From contig CATQJL010000223.1 of assembly GCA_958299035.1 (NCBI GenBank), positions 79,935,322-79,999,321 of the forward strand: a stretch of 64,000 bases of DNA, in the 5' to 3' direction. This DNA comes from Cylicocyclus nassatus. Lineage: Eukaryota; Nematoda; Chromadorea; Rhabditida; Strongylidae. The notes beneath the pieces were generated by a model. That model ran no database searches. It was not told the DNA's origin and saw only the letters and a program-made list of their open reading frames with translations. This document shows positions 1-12,600 of the stretch, in pieces (within the stretch, counting starts at the first letter, position 1; each line of letters opens with the position of its first letter). The position numbers were made by a program, and so were the translations under genes.

Positions 1-1239
1 CTTGCCCATTTTTATAAGGCATGTAAAATCAGAAATTTCACGACCCATTCTTGAAGGAGGTGCCCCTCCCCCTTCTGGGACCGCCACTGTCCCAGATGCA
101 AGCCTGAGCACAATCTTAGACTCAGCACATCAAGAGGGTTCAAGTTCTGAAAAAAGCCCGAAAGCCAAATTTTTACCGAAGATGCCTCGAAAGCACCGCC
201 AGTCCGCGAAGTTTCTTCTAGGAAAAAGATGGACAAAAAACTTTCGAATGAAGTCTGCGCGTCGCAGGCCATGTCCTTCAATGAAAGTTTTTGAGATGCT
301 TTCCAAGATTTTTGCGAGCTATGGGACCAAAATTTCAAAAAGCGGAGGCGTGCCGGTATTCTTACCCGGAAAATATTTCGTCGAAGCTATTCGAATTTAT
401 AAAAATTTTACATTCTATTCACAAGCAAAAATAAGTCACCTGCGAAATTCTTTCAGTTAGACCATGAATGAGAATAAATATAATGTGCCTTTTCAGAATA
501 ATGCTCTGACGTTCAAGCAACTGAAAGCTGTCAAGAGTTAGAGTTCATAGAAAAACCGGACTGAAAAACCAGAAAAGAACAAGGTAATTAGTCTTTGGCG
601 TCTTACTAGAGAAATAGTGATGAGACTCCTACCAAAAGAGTACTGAGCCACTAAATTCAAAATCAAAACAGTCTTGTGATGTACTCAAAATGAACTCTAC
701 CCAGTACAATAGTCAGACAAGAATAATGCCGCAGTTCGCGACACAAGCACTTTGGATAAACTTGCCGGAAGCTGGTGGGCGCCCCGGCTCTACGCACAAC
801 GGTAATCAAGAAAGAAAAGATCCTGAAGCCATGCTGGATGTAGGCGCAATAGAGAATGTGGAACATCGCCACCTAGAAGAGGCGCGCGGCACGCGCACAA
901 TCAGCACAAGGCGCTCTTAAAAGTATGAACGGTAGGCCTACTTATAGTTGAAAATCGTGTAATCAGCCGCACTTCGTTGCGATGCAACGCGGTCAGTCCT
1001 GTGATGTTGTGTTGAATATGTGCATCAATTTTGACAATCGCAAAATTGACGGGAATGCACTTTCGAAAGTTTCAGGGGCGCTTTCAGGTATGAATAAAGT
1101 GCGTATGAGCTTCTGTGATATGATCTGACACGTGAGTTCATTGAGGGCACTGCTCACGCTCGCTTGATGAAGACAGCCCATTCAACTATCAAAAGCTGCC
1201 GATAAGTAAGCAATGAATAATTTCCATATTTACTGACTC
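1..1239. other. Gene-free left edge
   Basis: I see no supportable gene. An open frame runs in from the left edge to position 460 on the plus strand, but a similar open frame overlaps it on the minus strand, and neither shows a recognisable domain or splice-bounded structure. The left edge could still cut a gene, so this is absence of evidence only. Confidence 0.5.
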
Positions 1240-1630
1240 AAAGGCAGCGGCTCGGCAGAATGACAACTTTGGGATATTCATCGTTCTGGGTTCTCCTGTA
1301 CGAGCTAAGTCCAAGATTGTGCTTTGCAGCTTCAAAACATACCAACAACCCGTTTTTCCAGACGTGAAAAGTGTTGTTTGAGCGGACCGCGTATCCTGCT
1401 GTCTAGAGCGCGATTGGCCTGTGAGTTCAGACAGCGTACCTACCGTACCCACAAGCCAATCGCGCTCGTGGGCAGGCATACGCCGTCCGCCCAAATAGCA
1501 CTTCTCCCTTCTGGAAAAGGGGGTTAATGGTATCTTCCGAAGCTGCAAAGCATAGTCTTGGACTTAGCTCATCCGGAACCGAAAACGATGAATATCCAAA
1601 ATTTGTCATTCTGCCGAGCCGCTGCCTTTA
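1240..1630. mobile_element. Foldback MITE, AAAGGCAGC family
   Basis: The ends are inverted copies beginning AAAGGCAGCGGCTCGGCAG, and the complementarity continues through most of the element: the left arm at about 1265-1335 pairs with 1541-1605. The centre, around 1400-1480, is also self-complementary (an AGCGCGATTGGC block and its complement). There is no transposase. The termini resemble the TTAAAGGC elements at 12.6, 33.2, 39.4, 40.0, 49.8 and 51.7 kb, so I place it in that family. Small overlapping open frames here are by-products of the palindrome. Confidence 0.7.
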
Positions 1631-2146
1631 ATTAGCAAAGACACAATAGAATAGTTTAGATGGAATAGCGCCAAAATGAGGATGATAAAATCGTAGAATT
1701 TTCCAGTAGCAGATTGCTGCGGAAAAACGCAGCGCTTAGAGGCCCTGCTCTCGCCCACAGCGGCGAAGCGCAAATAAGCTGTGCAAGTGCACAAAGGCCT
1801 GGGCTTTGAGATGTTGACAAAACTTTGTTGGAATCAAGTGATAGTTCTAGATTTGATAACGACACCACAACAAAAGCGATTCTAAAGTGATTGCAGAAAA
1901 CAACAATAACATGCATTGTGGATAGAGATGAGAATTTCTACAAAAGCTATGAAAAGCAAACAAGGAAGTTAACACCAAAACTTGCAGTTATGCATTGATA
2001 ACTGAAAGGAATGAGAAAATACAAAGCTTTTCAAAAAAAAAAAACAGATGGAAGAAGATGTTTGTCTACACTAAACTTCCGTTGCTGTTTGTTCTTAGAC
2101 CATTTTTCACTTGAATTCTTACCCTAGGTTTAGTAGAAGACTAATG

Positions 2147-2306
2147 AAACAGTAATCTAAAGGTGCTATAATGAACCAGTAATCTAAAGGCGCTATTTGG
2201 AAGAGCGTTCGTCTCCGACCGCTACGCGCTTTCCCGCTATTTTCAGATTTTTGAATTGCGCTTACGTTTCTTTATACATTTGAATTGCGCTTACGTTTCT
2301 ATATAT
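2147..2306. repeat. Short tandem duplications
   Basis: Two small direct repeats lie close together. A CAGTAATCTAAAGG unit occurs twice at about 2150-2195. A TTGAATTGCGCTTACG unit of roughly 29 bp occurs twice at about 2252-2305. They look like simple slippage duplications. The rest of 1631-3240 shows no gene. Confidence 0.6.
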
Positions 2307-3240
2307 ATTGAATGGATAGATTGGAAGGATATATTGGAATATATTAAATATTAGATGAGATTTTACCATAACCTCCCCAGATAGGAACATGCAGTGCGTA
2401 AAGTGGATGCTGAAGTGGAATCGTACGTAAATACACACTTTATTTACCCACATATAGTGGAGTATGAACAAACCCAAATTTTGATGGATCAGAATTCGTC
2501 CCTTTTCCAACAGAAGCATTATAAAGTGTGTAACGCACAAAGACTTGAAAGTGTTGGTTACTTTCAGATTATGTGGGGGGGGGAGAGATCAGATTCTATT
2601 CCATAATGGAGAAAAGGATGAACACTATAACAATAATAGTAGTTCTATGAATAGCAGGGCAGAAAGGGGGCGGAAGCAAATATGTAAACATTCAGACAGT
2701 TTTGAAAAGGATCAATAAAAGTTTAGAATCACGTGAAGAATAATATGAGGGGTTATTCGGCTGCGACAGGTGCTGAAGCCTCTTCACATCCGATGAGGTT
2801 TGACGAAGTGGGCGCCAGCACGGAGGACGTGCTGGCGTCGTTCCAGTGCCAGGCGTCAAATAACGATTTTGTGTCGACATCACACTTGCAAACGTCCATC
2901 CGTGTATGGCAAGCTAATTTTGAACTATTCGCGTGATTCTGTTTACTTTGAACATGTTTTCATTCAAATATTGCTCTATTTTGTTCCGCGTCACGCTGTT
3001 TCGTATAGGGGTGTTTTGAATTTGGATTGCGCACGGTTGATTTATTTCGACTCATTTCTATTCCATAGGGTTGATTTGGTTTTTTTTTTCTTTTCTTTTT
3101 CTACTTCGAAGAGTTCGTAGGTTTTTTCAAGTCTTAAACTGGCTTTTTGGCTTTGCTTTTGTGTGGATTGCTCACATTTTAATACATTTATTTCTCACTC
3201 ATCAGCTGAATGATCCGACCTCAGTGTATTATACTAATGT

Positions 3241-3252
3241 CTCTTTGTAGAA
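3241..3252 (+). promoter_or_regulatory. Candidate trans-splice acceptor before syntaxin-16
   Basis: A CTCTTTGTAG acceptor ends two bases before the ATG at 3253. In nematodes this arrangement commonly marks spliced-leader addition. It also supports this ATG as the start. No leader sequence itself is visible in genomic DNA. Confidence 0.5.
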
Positions 3253-6168
3253 ATGGAGGTTCGACCGCGCAAGGAACCCGCATTGGGTGTGACGAGGAAT
3301 CTGAGCGAAGTATTCACACTTCTTCGCTCGAATTCTCAACAGAATAAGTTCATCTACATGAATAGTGGAATGCCTAGTAGTAACAGAAGCAAGGATATAG
3401 CAGGTATCTAAGGTTTCATGTTTATCGTTCTTTACCTTTTATATCGCTATTATCTACAATGCTTTTTTTTACACTTATGATCTTTTTTTTTGTAATGGTT
3501 GACAGTCTATGTTTATGTAATAACAAAATTGCAGAAGAAAAAATGAGCCTGGTGAGCTTAGAAGAAGGCGGTGAACATGACGAGTCCAAACAGCCAATGT
3601 GGATTCACACTTGCGACGAAGTAGAGTTTGAATTTGGAAGGTGGGTAGTTTTCTTTCTCCTTTTTGCTTGACTTTCTCGACATGTGTTCGCTTTATCTTA
3701 TTATGTTTTTGTGTTGCTTTTGCCTCTTATCTTTGATTGTATTAACTTTGTTATCTTCTTGTAATTTATGATTGGTTGCTCAATGCTTTTGTTTTGTTGC
3801 ATCAAGCAGATACTCAGTGACTCATACGACAGAAAATTATGGTTTTTTTTGGATTTGGAGAATATAGTTGACTTCATCAACTTATCTGCGAGTAATGGGT
3901 CTGAAAGCATGTGGAAGATTGCCATCGCGCCGCCTGAAATTCTTCGGGGGTATGTCCAAGACCTAACTCTTACGTACATCAAACTCTTAGATATGCTGAT
4001 AATCTAGTTTGAATTGAAATAATCGTTCACTTCTTCTGCTATCGCGGCCAGAAGGGAATTGCCGACAGCGGGATAGTTCCTTGACCTCAAATTGGTGGTG
4101 TAGTGGTAGATACTGCAGTACAAGTTCTCTCACGTGTGTGGTACAAGACTAGAGAAGACTATAAAGGTTTGTCTGGCGCCTTTATGGTTTAACTCCGATA
4201 TACTTATCGCAACTGGGCGGAAGAGGAGTGCGGCAAAAATGAGATAAACTCCGTAGTTGAACATTTTTAGGTTCGGGCGGCGTTGTTGAATCTGATCTAG
4301 CAAAATTCTAAAAACATTACTTATATTTCGCATCTGTTTTATAATCCGTCATCTCATTTGGTACTTTTTCTCTGCCTCTGATTCTAGTCACTTGAAGTCA
4401 AAAGGCTGATAAAACATTTGTTCTCGTTAAAAAATGTACTAGTTAAATGGTCCTGACTGGACCATAGTCCAGATTGGTTTTCAGACACGTTGTGCGTTAG
4501 GATATCAACAACTTTTTTTTTCTGTAGTGCATACACTTTTCTTTGTACTGACACCTTTTTTGAATTCGAATTCATCACATCGATGTATTCTTAGGGTGCG
4601 GAGATGTTTGGAAGAGCTAGCTAATGCTCAACAAAAGCACATATCGAGGCCGAACTTTGGCGATGAAGCTTTTGAGGCGGAAGAACGTCAAATGGAAAGT
4701 ACTACCGAGCAGATCACATCTATGATGTCCCATTGTCAACGATTAATCAAGTAATGTCTTGCATAAGGTCCTACACTGTTTTATAGCTGTTTGCTTTGAT
4801 TACTTCTGTGTACAACGTTTCTGGTATTATCTTTATTTCTTTTTCTATGCAGTGCTCAACGCTCACAATGTGTGCCTTATGTCACGATTACAGCATGATT
4901 TCTCATCAAAGTTCACGAAATGAGAACGCATCCGAGAGGAGGCTACGGGAGAATACGGTGTCGGCGCTTATTTTTACTCTCAGCCAATTGACAAACGATT
5001 TTCGAACGAGGCAGTCTAAATATCTCAAGGACATTAAGGTAGTTGTTTGATTGTGCCATGGGCTTTTCTCCTCTTCGTAATGTCACACGCGCTTCAGAAC
5101 AGAACTAGTAATGTGGACAATTTTTTGCTAACCACCGGGCAAACTGACGATCTCCAATGGGAGGAACTGGTGGATGTTACGCCATCACACGAATATACCA
5201 TGGATCAAATACAAGCGATGATGGTGAATGAGCAAACAGTAAAGGAACGGGAAAAAGAGGTGTGTCGAAAGCGTAAGCAAGGTTACTGAAAATTCTCAGA
5301 CCATAGCTTTTCCAGACGATCAATTGACTTATTCCAGGTTCTTGTTGTAAATTCATCTATTAGAGAGTTGAATTCGCTGTTCAAAGACCTATCATCAATG
5401 GTTGTCGATCAAGGAACAATACTTGATAGGTACGTGCAAGTCTTCTCAGTGTTTTTGATTACCGCTTCTTATACTGTTCTATCCATCTGCACTAAATCTT
5501 CTCAATGTTTTTGGTTACCGCTTTTTATACTGTTCTATCCGTTTGCACTCTACAAAGCCCATTACATTCCTTTATTTTGCTTTTCCTTATATTGACTGAA
5601 TTTGCAGTTTTGCACAATCAGCTGATCAAACTTTGTCATCCGATGTCATCCGACGGCTGCTAAATTATTTACGAGACTTGCAAACCGTAGATTGACTCGT
5701 TAACTCTCTGTGTTGTCCTAATGTGAAGCAGATTTCATGCATAGAAATTATTAAATCAATTTGCTACGTAGTAACTCCTTCAGCTCAAATGAATAATCTC
5801 CAATCGGCCTCATAATTTGTCGTGAACCCCTTTCGTGACTCAGAGCTTCTCGGTAAGCTAAAAGACATCTTTGTATAGGAATCACTTGTAAATCTCAAGC
5901 TCTTGCTGGTTTTTCGGGACCGCAGTTTCTGCAATTTCCCATTTTTTCACCATTTTTTGTTTACTACTTCATTATCAAAACACCAGCGCACTCTTTCAGA
6001 ATCGACTACAACGTTGAACAATCTTCAATACGAGTTTCCCGAGCTGTCGACAGTGTCAAAAAGGCTGAAAAACATCAGCGTGGTGACAAGAAAATGCACT
6101 GCATTTTCTGTCAGACAATAGCGATCATAGTAATCATATTATTAATCCTTATCACAAAAGTCAAGTAG
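3253..6168 (+). CDS. syx-16: Syntaxin-16 (Qa-SNARE)
   Basis: Qa-SNARE of endosome-to-trans-Golgi transport, expected to be anchored in Golgi/endosome membranes by its C-terminus. Seven exons: 3253-3403, 3535-3640, 4595-4750, 4894-5038, 5098-5259, 5338-5429 and 6000-6168. They give 326 residues, close to animal syntaxin-16. The N-terminus has the conserved short peptide (EVFTLLRSN). A helical Habc-like region follows (DEVEFEFGR... ELANAQQKH). The SNARE motif spans exons 5-7, with the ionic-layer glutamine in VVDQGTILDR and the hallmark RIDYNVEQS. A tail anchor of about 16 hydrophobic residues (IAIIVIILLILI) ends at TKVK. The acceptor of exon 4 (ATTACAG at 4893) was preferred over 4852 because the earlier site runs into a stop. 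A MORC gene follows on the same strand after 481 bp. Confidence 0.95.
5441..5552 (+). repeat. 56-bp tandem duplication in syntaxin-16 intron 6
   Basis: A unit beginning TCTTCTCAGTGTTTTTG at 5441 is repeated at 5497 with a handful of substitutions. It lies inside the intron between exons 6 and 7 and does not affect the coding sequence. Confidence 0.75.
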
Positions 6169-6519
6169 TAAGTTTCATCTCAAACAAGTCTTCCAGAGTT
6201 TTATAATTTATTTCTCTCCGCGCAATGTTGCCTATGGATTTTTTTTCAAACGTTACGGGTGGCGTACACTGTAGCGGTGAGCGTAGCATCACTTTTAGTG
6301 TTTATAGTAGCTAGAACCACGTCCTTTACTTCTGCTTGTGATCTATCTTGATCTATTCCCTGACCTTGTAGGGCTTTATGAAGCAAAATGCTGTGATTCT
6401 GATTTTTTGAGAAATTGACCCGAATTTACGTTGATTTATTCGTGAGCGACTACGTCTGACTGTTTGTAACTTCTTCTACTTTGCTTTTATGGGTAAGAAC
6501 GTACGCATATCTGTGACAA

Positions 6520-6525
6520 AATAAA
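6520..6525 (+). terminator. Candidate polyadenylation signal of syntaxin-16
   Basis: AATAAA lies about 350 bp after the syntaxin-16 stop codon and about 110 bp before the acceptor that precedes the MORC start. That distance matches the usual spacing between a 3' end and the next trans-splice site in nematode operons. Confidence 0.45.
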
Positions 6526-6625
6526 TGTGCAAGAACCATACTGCTCGTTGGCGATTTGTATGGTTGTCAACTACCATTATCTATTTTTTAGAGAACGTTT
6601 GTGCCTTGAAATTGCATTTGCACTT

Positions 6626-6649
6626 GAGTTTGTACAGAAGCAGGGTTGA
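6626..6649 (+). promoter_or_regulatory. Candidate trans-splice acceptor before MORC
   Basis: TTTGTACAG ends at 6637, 12 bases before the ATG at 6650. Another U-rich acceptor-like site (CTATTTTTTAG) lies near 6592. Either could receive a spliced leader, which would be SL2-type if the operon reading is right. Confidence 0.4.
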
Positions 6650-9600
6650 ATGACGGCTTCTGAGTCGTGTTCGAGGGAACCGAGTGCCGAGTTCGACACA
6701 TCTATATTTCACAAGGCTACTATCAGTTATGAATATCTACATACGAACAGGTGGGGTCTTCGAGTCATTTGTTTTCTTATTCTCTTGTTTTCTTCTTTTC
6801 TTTTCGTTATTTACCATGTTTGATTCTAGTACAACTCATGAGTTTGTCTACGGTGCAATCGCAGAGTTAGTGGACAACTCTCGAGATGCTATGGCCAACA
6901 ACTTACACATAGATTACGGTATGACTAAATATATTTTACGTAGTATCTGCTTTCATTTTTTACTTTTCGAAATGTTAATGTGACTATTGTGAGTTAGGAT
7001 TGCCTTTTGCTTGCACTTAGCATTCACGAAATCGTTGACTTCATTTTACACGCAGTCTTAGCCATCGACAGACCTAGATATCGGTGGCTCTAAGAGTTAT
7101 TCCTTCTTTTCTTCTCATTTTTGATCTTCAGTTATGTCTGAAATGGCAACTTTTTTCGTCCATGCAATTTGAGCACCGGACTTTTTACCACACTGATGTC
7201 AAACCCTAGTGCTTTCTGGGGTATGGAGTTGACCACCATGGCCATGAATGAGTTAGTAAGCTGCCGAGTGGACAATATGCAGTCTACCAAAAAGTACTGT
7301 AGCAATCGTTTGAGCAAACCAGCTTGGAAAGGCTACCTCTAGGCGTTCGCAAAGTAAATTCATCGCCATTTACAATTTCAAAAACTTCAGTGGAATTTTC
7401 AAGATCGCTGTCTACGTCAAAAAACAGTTTGATTTTTTTCTTTGACTAGTGATATCGTGATTTACAGAGCCGAATGATGCTCACGGAGGAATGCTATCAA
7501 TTCTCGATGATGGCTGCGGCATGGATAGGCAAGAAGTACTGTCATTTTCATTCAGTTCAATGTCGTATAATTATGCATGAGGTCATGAATAGCAATTTTA
7601 GGCAATATCAGTCGTGTCGTTCGGTCATTCGCTCAAACGGATGGAACCAGGCATGATTGGACAGTATGGTAACGGACTTAAATCGTAAGTTAATCATCAG
7701 TTCATGTAACGTCAATGAGAATGCTGCTCGACTTCAGTGGCGCTATGCGCATAGCTAAAGACTTCATCATGTTTACCAAGAAGGATGGTTTGTTGACGTG
7801 CTTGTTACTTTCACGAACTTTTCATGAGATGTACGCTTTGAAAGAGGTATTTTTTACAGTCTTTATGCAGCTAACGATATTAGTGATCATTTTTTCTTTT
7901 AGGTATTTGTGCCTGTGGCTTCGTTTACTTTAGAGGGTGGCACACGCGCTATGTATTGCGACTCGCACACGCAAGCAAAAATGGTAAGTTTTTTTGCCAT
8001 GTTTATGTTTTTTGTTTGTTTGTTTATGTCTGCTATTTGTGGTTGTCTTCTTTTTATATAATTGGTAATATTATGTTTCTAGCACTCACAATCAATGGAT
8101 GTCATCTACAGTCACACACCATTTAATTCTCAGGTGAGATTTTTGAGTGAAATTTTGCTATGTAGATTCAAGTCTTCCTAATGTTGGAGGCTTACTTTTG
8201 CCACAGTGGTGCATACAAGTTACTTATCAGACTTATTTACAGGACGCTCTGTTTGAGCAATTCGAACGCATTCGCGGTCCATCGGGCACACTCATTGTTC
8301 TGTTCAACCTTCGACGAATAGAAACTGGCGAATTTGAGTTGAACTTTGAGAAGCCTTTTGATGTGCGGCTATCTAATTTTGAAGAGCAGAGGTGAGTGAA
8401 GTTATTCGGGCATGTTTTACGTACGAGCGCGCTTATTATGCGGTACCAATATCTTCTAATACTCTACTTTTCAGAGAGGAAGAGAGAAACTCCCTGCGCG
8501 CTTATCTTTCGGTGCTGTATCTCAATCCTAGGATGAAGGTGAGTACCATTTCCACACCATTGTTTGCAATGTTAATTATTTTTACTGTATGTACAACTCG
8601 TTCATCATATACTTGCCGAGTAAACAACTCATGAGAGATTAGGGGCCGTTTTTTCCTGTTTTGCACCTTATCAAATGTCTTCAAGCATTAATGCAGGATT
8701 CTGTTTTTGGCTCTTATGTGATTCAATAGCTGCTATTCCAGATTTATCTACGAAAGAAGAAAGTATTGACTACCAGAATAATGAGTACTTTACTATACCC
8801 CTATAGGTACAGCTATGCTGCAAAAAATCTCAAAACATGCGCTCTTAAAGAGTATGAAAGATGCGAACAGAAAGTTCGAGAAGGCAAGTTTACGACGACG
8901 TCAGCTGGAGTTTATGATCATCACATCGTTGTTTTAGTAAAAGAGATGCTTCGGATGTCGGCTTCTGCGCTGGGTGAATTCGAGGCAAAGCATCGTGGAC
9001 AAAATATCCATACTAATAAAACTCTCAGAATGGAGCAGCGATTGCTGGCTAAGTGAGTGTTTTGAGCTAATATGATTTTGCAATATAAAAATCATTACAG
9101 AGCTCGTTCGGATATGGAAGCCAAGAAAGAGCAAGCGGAGAAAAGAGCCGCACAGGCCCTGAAGGCCAAGAATAACCCGGCTCCACTGAGCTTTTATTAT
9201 GGAATCAATATTCATCATAGGTAAGCAGCCAGCTCTATTTCTACGCTCGTGGTTGACTTTCAATTGTTCAAGGAATCGTTATGGTTGCATGTTATATAAT
9301 AATGGACGCCTAATCGAAATGTACGTAAAAGTTGCTGTTCAGAAGGAGAAGAATGACCTTATGATGTAAGTTTTACTATCGGTGCATTTATTCAGATTTT
9401 TTCCTTACTTTCATTGCTTTGCGGAAGTACACTGATCCTTTTGCGATAGCTTATTTGACTCCATTTGACTACTCTACGTGTGCCTTGTCTACTTTCAAGC
9501 GCTTTCTTTCTCGTTTTTAAGAGTAGCGACTTGACACATTTGGCTTTGGTAATCTATTTGTGGCAGTATCGGGGCTGCAGCTGCCGCACTGCAGCTGTGG

Positions 9601-12600
9601 GATTGTTAGGGAAGGGCGTCTCGCCCAGGTTTAGTCTGTAAGGCGACTCGTTTGTGACTCATTCTGCACTTGGTCGTTGTTGAGCTACTACCGACTATGA
9701 GGGGTGTGCTGAGAAAGGGGGGGGGGGAAAGAGAAAGTAATTGGGAAAAAGGAAGTATTGAAAAGAGGAAGTATTTGTGGGAAAGTTATTTTCTGTGCAA
9801 TACCTTCTATTCACATTGTGTCCTCTCACGTATTTTATATGCTTGGCGATAGCCCCTTATAAAAATTACTTAAAGACTATTTCCTCGTCCTTTCCTTTTA
9901 ATTTTTTCATACAACGATAACTCAAAACAAGTCTATTCCAGGAAATGTCTTGGTGTTGTTGGTGTAGTGGACGTACCATACTCAGTTCTGGAGCCGACCC
10001 ATAACAAGCAAAGCTTTGAAAATAAAAGGTGAGGTTTAACAGTAATTATTTGTGATGTTCCGGATTTCTGTCAGGATTGTTGTAATTGTTTAGGGAATAC
10101 CTTTCTCTTTTGCGGGCGATGAACGACCACATGGAACAATACTGGAAAGACATCAATTTAGCTGGTAATGAAGGTCCAAGCGGCATAAAAGCATTCTGGT
10201 AAGCATGTTTCTTACGTTTTTCACCCGCACGATCATCATATATCATTATCTTAGGAAAAACTTCGGTTACGAGAATTCTGACTGGAGTTCAGAATGCACG
10301 AACTTGGCTGAACATCGACGAAAGCGATTCATGCGAATCGGGCATACCATTCAATGTGGTAAGCAGTCATACTCCAATATTGATACGAATTTACATTTTG
10401 ACTCTTCGTTTTGAGATAAATGTCTCAAATGGCGTCATGTGGAGTATCATGCTCCGTATGAAATCAATGGAATACCAGAAGACTGGTGTTGTGACAATCA
10501 TCCCAACAGCATGTTCCGAGGTTGCAATAGAGCCGAAGAGGTGCCAAAGGTACGTAATTCTTTACTTTTCAGGGAGGTGAGCATGGTGGCTGAATTGTTT
10601 TTACATGCGACAGGCTGTACATTTATCTTTCTGTGCTACTTCATTTAGTTTTGCTCTACATAATAGTATAATTAGGAATAAAGTGGCAATTGTAGTTTAC
10701 GTAATTGGATCATAGTCTGACATGACATTTATCTAATGATGTTCTGCATCGTATGTAGACCTAACTACGTCAATAGTTGCAAAAGCGCTTGTTTGCGGTT
10801 TATTAGTGTCTTCACTGAATGAAGTGCTTTCGAACTACGTTCCGCTGCAAATCTGCATTCTAGGTGAAAGAAGGCAAACTCAATCGACAAAAATCTCCGG
10901 ATCCTCCTTTGAAGAACACTTCATTTTCAGCGGTATGCTTGCAATCATCGCCTTGTACTTTTTTTCGGGATTGAAACAGGGTTCAGATGACAGTCCAGTG
11001 ATTTTTTTAAGAATCGAAGCATGGACAGAAGGTCGGATCTCAGCAACAAAAGTGTCCCTACTGCCACCACTAATGGAAGTGGAGCATCTCGTCGACCTAT
11101 GCAAGCATCTCCTGTGTCATCGTCATCGTCAAGGGGTAGCAGAGAGGTTTGTATCAGCCTAGGTGTTTTTCCTTTTTTAAAATAACTTTGGATTTTTTCA
11201 GGTGCAAAGAATTCCAAGCCCTGTTCCATTTAAGCAACTCAAGAGATCGTCACGCGTTGCGCAACGAAAAGAAGCGATGAGCAGCGACTCGGAAGAGTCA
11301 AGCCCAGAAAGGCCACCTCCTAGAAAGCCGCCAACCAAGACACTGACCCCCAATTTAGCCGTGAAGGCAGCGGATCGCGTCAGTGCTGTGGGGAAGCCAC
11401 CCACGAAACGAGCAGCTCCTCTTGCGCCGAAACGTCGAATTGCATCAAGCGATGAAAGCGATGAGGAAGAAGTATATGTACCTCCTGATCCGCCGAAAAA
11501 ACCGAAAACGAAAGCTGATTTGCGAAGGCAATACGAAGAGGTTGAAAAGAAAACCGAAGTCGACACGAAGAAGCCTGTCACATTTGATCCCAAGAAAGCT
11601 TCGCCTACGTTTGCGGACGGTATGTCGGTTCAATGTTATCACATAATCATATCCGTTACTCATTTCTTTTTGGAGGAAAATATGTTTGCTTTTTCATTTT
11701 AATACATCACAAGCGAGGGAGTTATTGCATCAGTCCGAACTTCTTCACTCGAAAGAGTACTTTATATACCTCTGGAATGTTGTAGATCTCATCGTGTCTT
11801 GGAGAGAGAGAAGGTAGGAAGTGGGAAAAGGAATACCATCCGTGGGGGTGCGTTACATTTGCGCCATCCTCCTTGGAGCACGAGGAGGCGACAGAAAACG
11901 TACTAAACTGGAAACCTTGGCCTCTACCCTTGCAACCCTATATCATATCGTTCGGGATCCCACTCGTGCCAATCCAAGTCACTGATGCGGGAGGCGGAGC
12001 AATAAGGGCGGAATTGATCACTCATCATTGCACCTATTTTTGCTTAATTCGATCCCATACCATACTCTAACTTTTCTTAGCATCGGGTTCGGTAGCGGGA
12101 CTTTACCCCGTGATTCGGGGGATTGGTAATTGGTCACAAATTCTATGCTTACGGTCTTCAAACTCGTGGTGTGCAGAGTCGCTGTAATTTAAGTAGTTCC
12201 CGTTTCCTTGCTCTACACTAAAAAATAGTTCCTTTCTTGCCGGGTTGATGAGTGCACTCTGACTTTGATTTCCAGTATTGTACTTTCTCCTGGAGTTCCG
12301 TAGGCCACCGTCCAAACATCGCTTAGTTTTGGCGGAGACAAGACCGCTCGCCATAATGGCGTGCCTCTAGTTGGTCAGCACGTCGTCTGCGATTGGCTAG
12401 CCTTTGAGTAGGACAGAGCATGGGCGAAAGACCGAAGTTGTACGAGCAGTTTTACACTTGTGCGTATAGCATGTTCAGGACGCTGATAAGTGTTGCTACA
12501 GATATTATCCACTCCAAACTACAACGCTTTCGTCGACTATGGCGTGAACTCATCTATTTTCCCCACGGCCGCACGCGACGAATGAGCGGCTCGGCAGAAT

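Noticed and set aside
2..460. 152-codon frame at the left edge
   Set aside because: An equally open frame exists on the opposite strand; no domain; it could be repeat-derived.
3780..4007. Extra exon of syntaxin-16 in intron 2
   Set aside because: A possible acceptor near 3809 leads in-frame to a stop, and joining exon 2 directly to 4595 restores the conserved FGRV(R/K) segment.
4092..4150. tRNA-like segment (GGTGGTGTAGTGGTAGATA) in syntaxin intron 2
   Set aside because: Only the A-box half is convincing; no B-box or cloverleaf.
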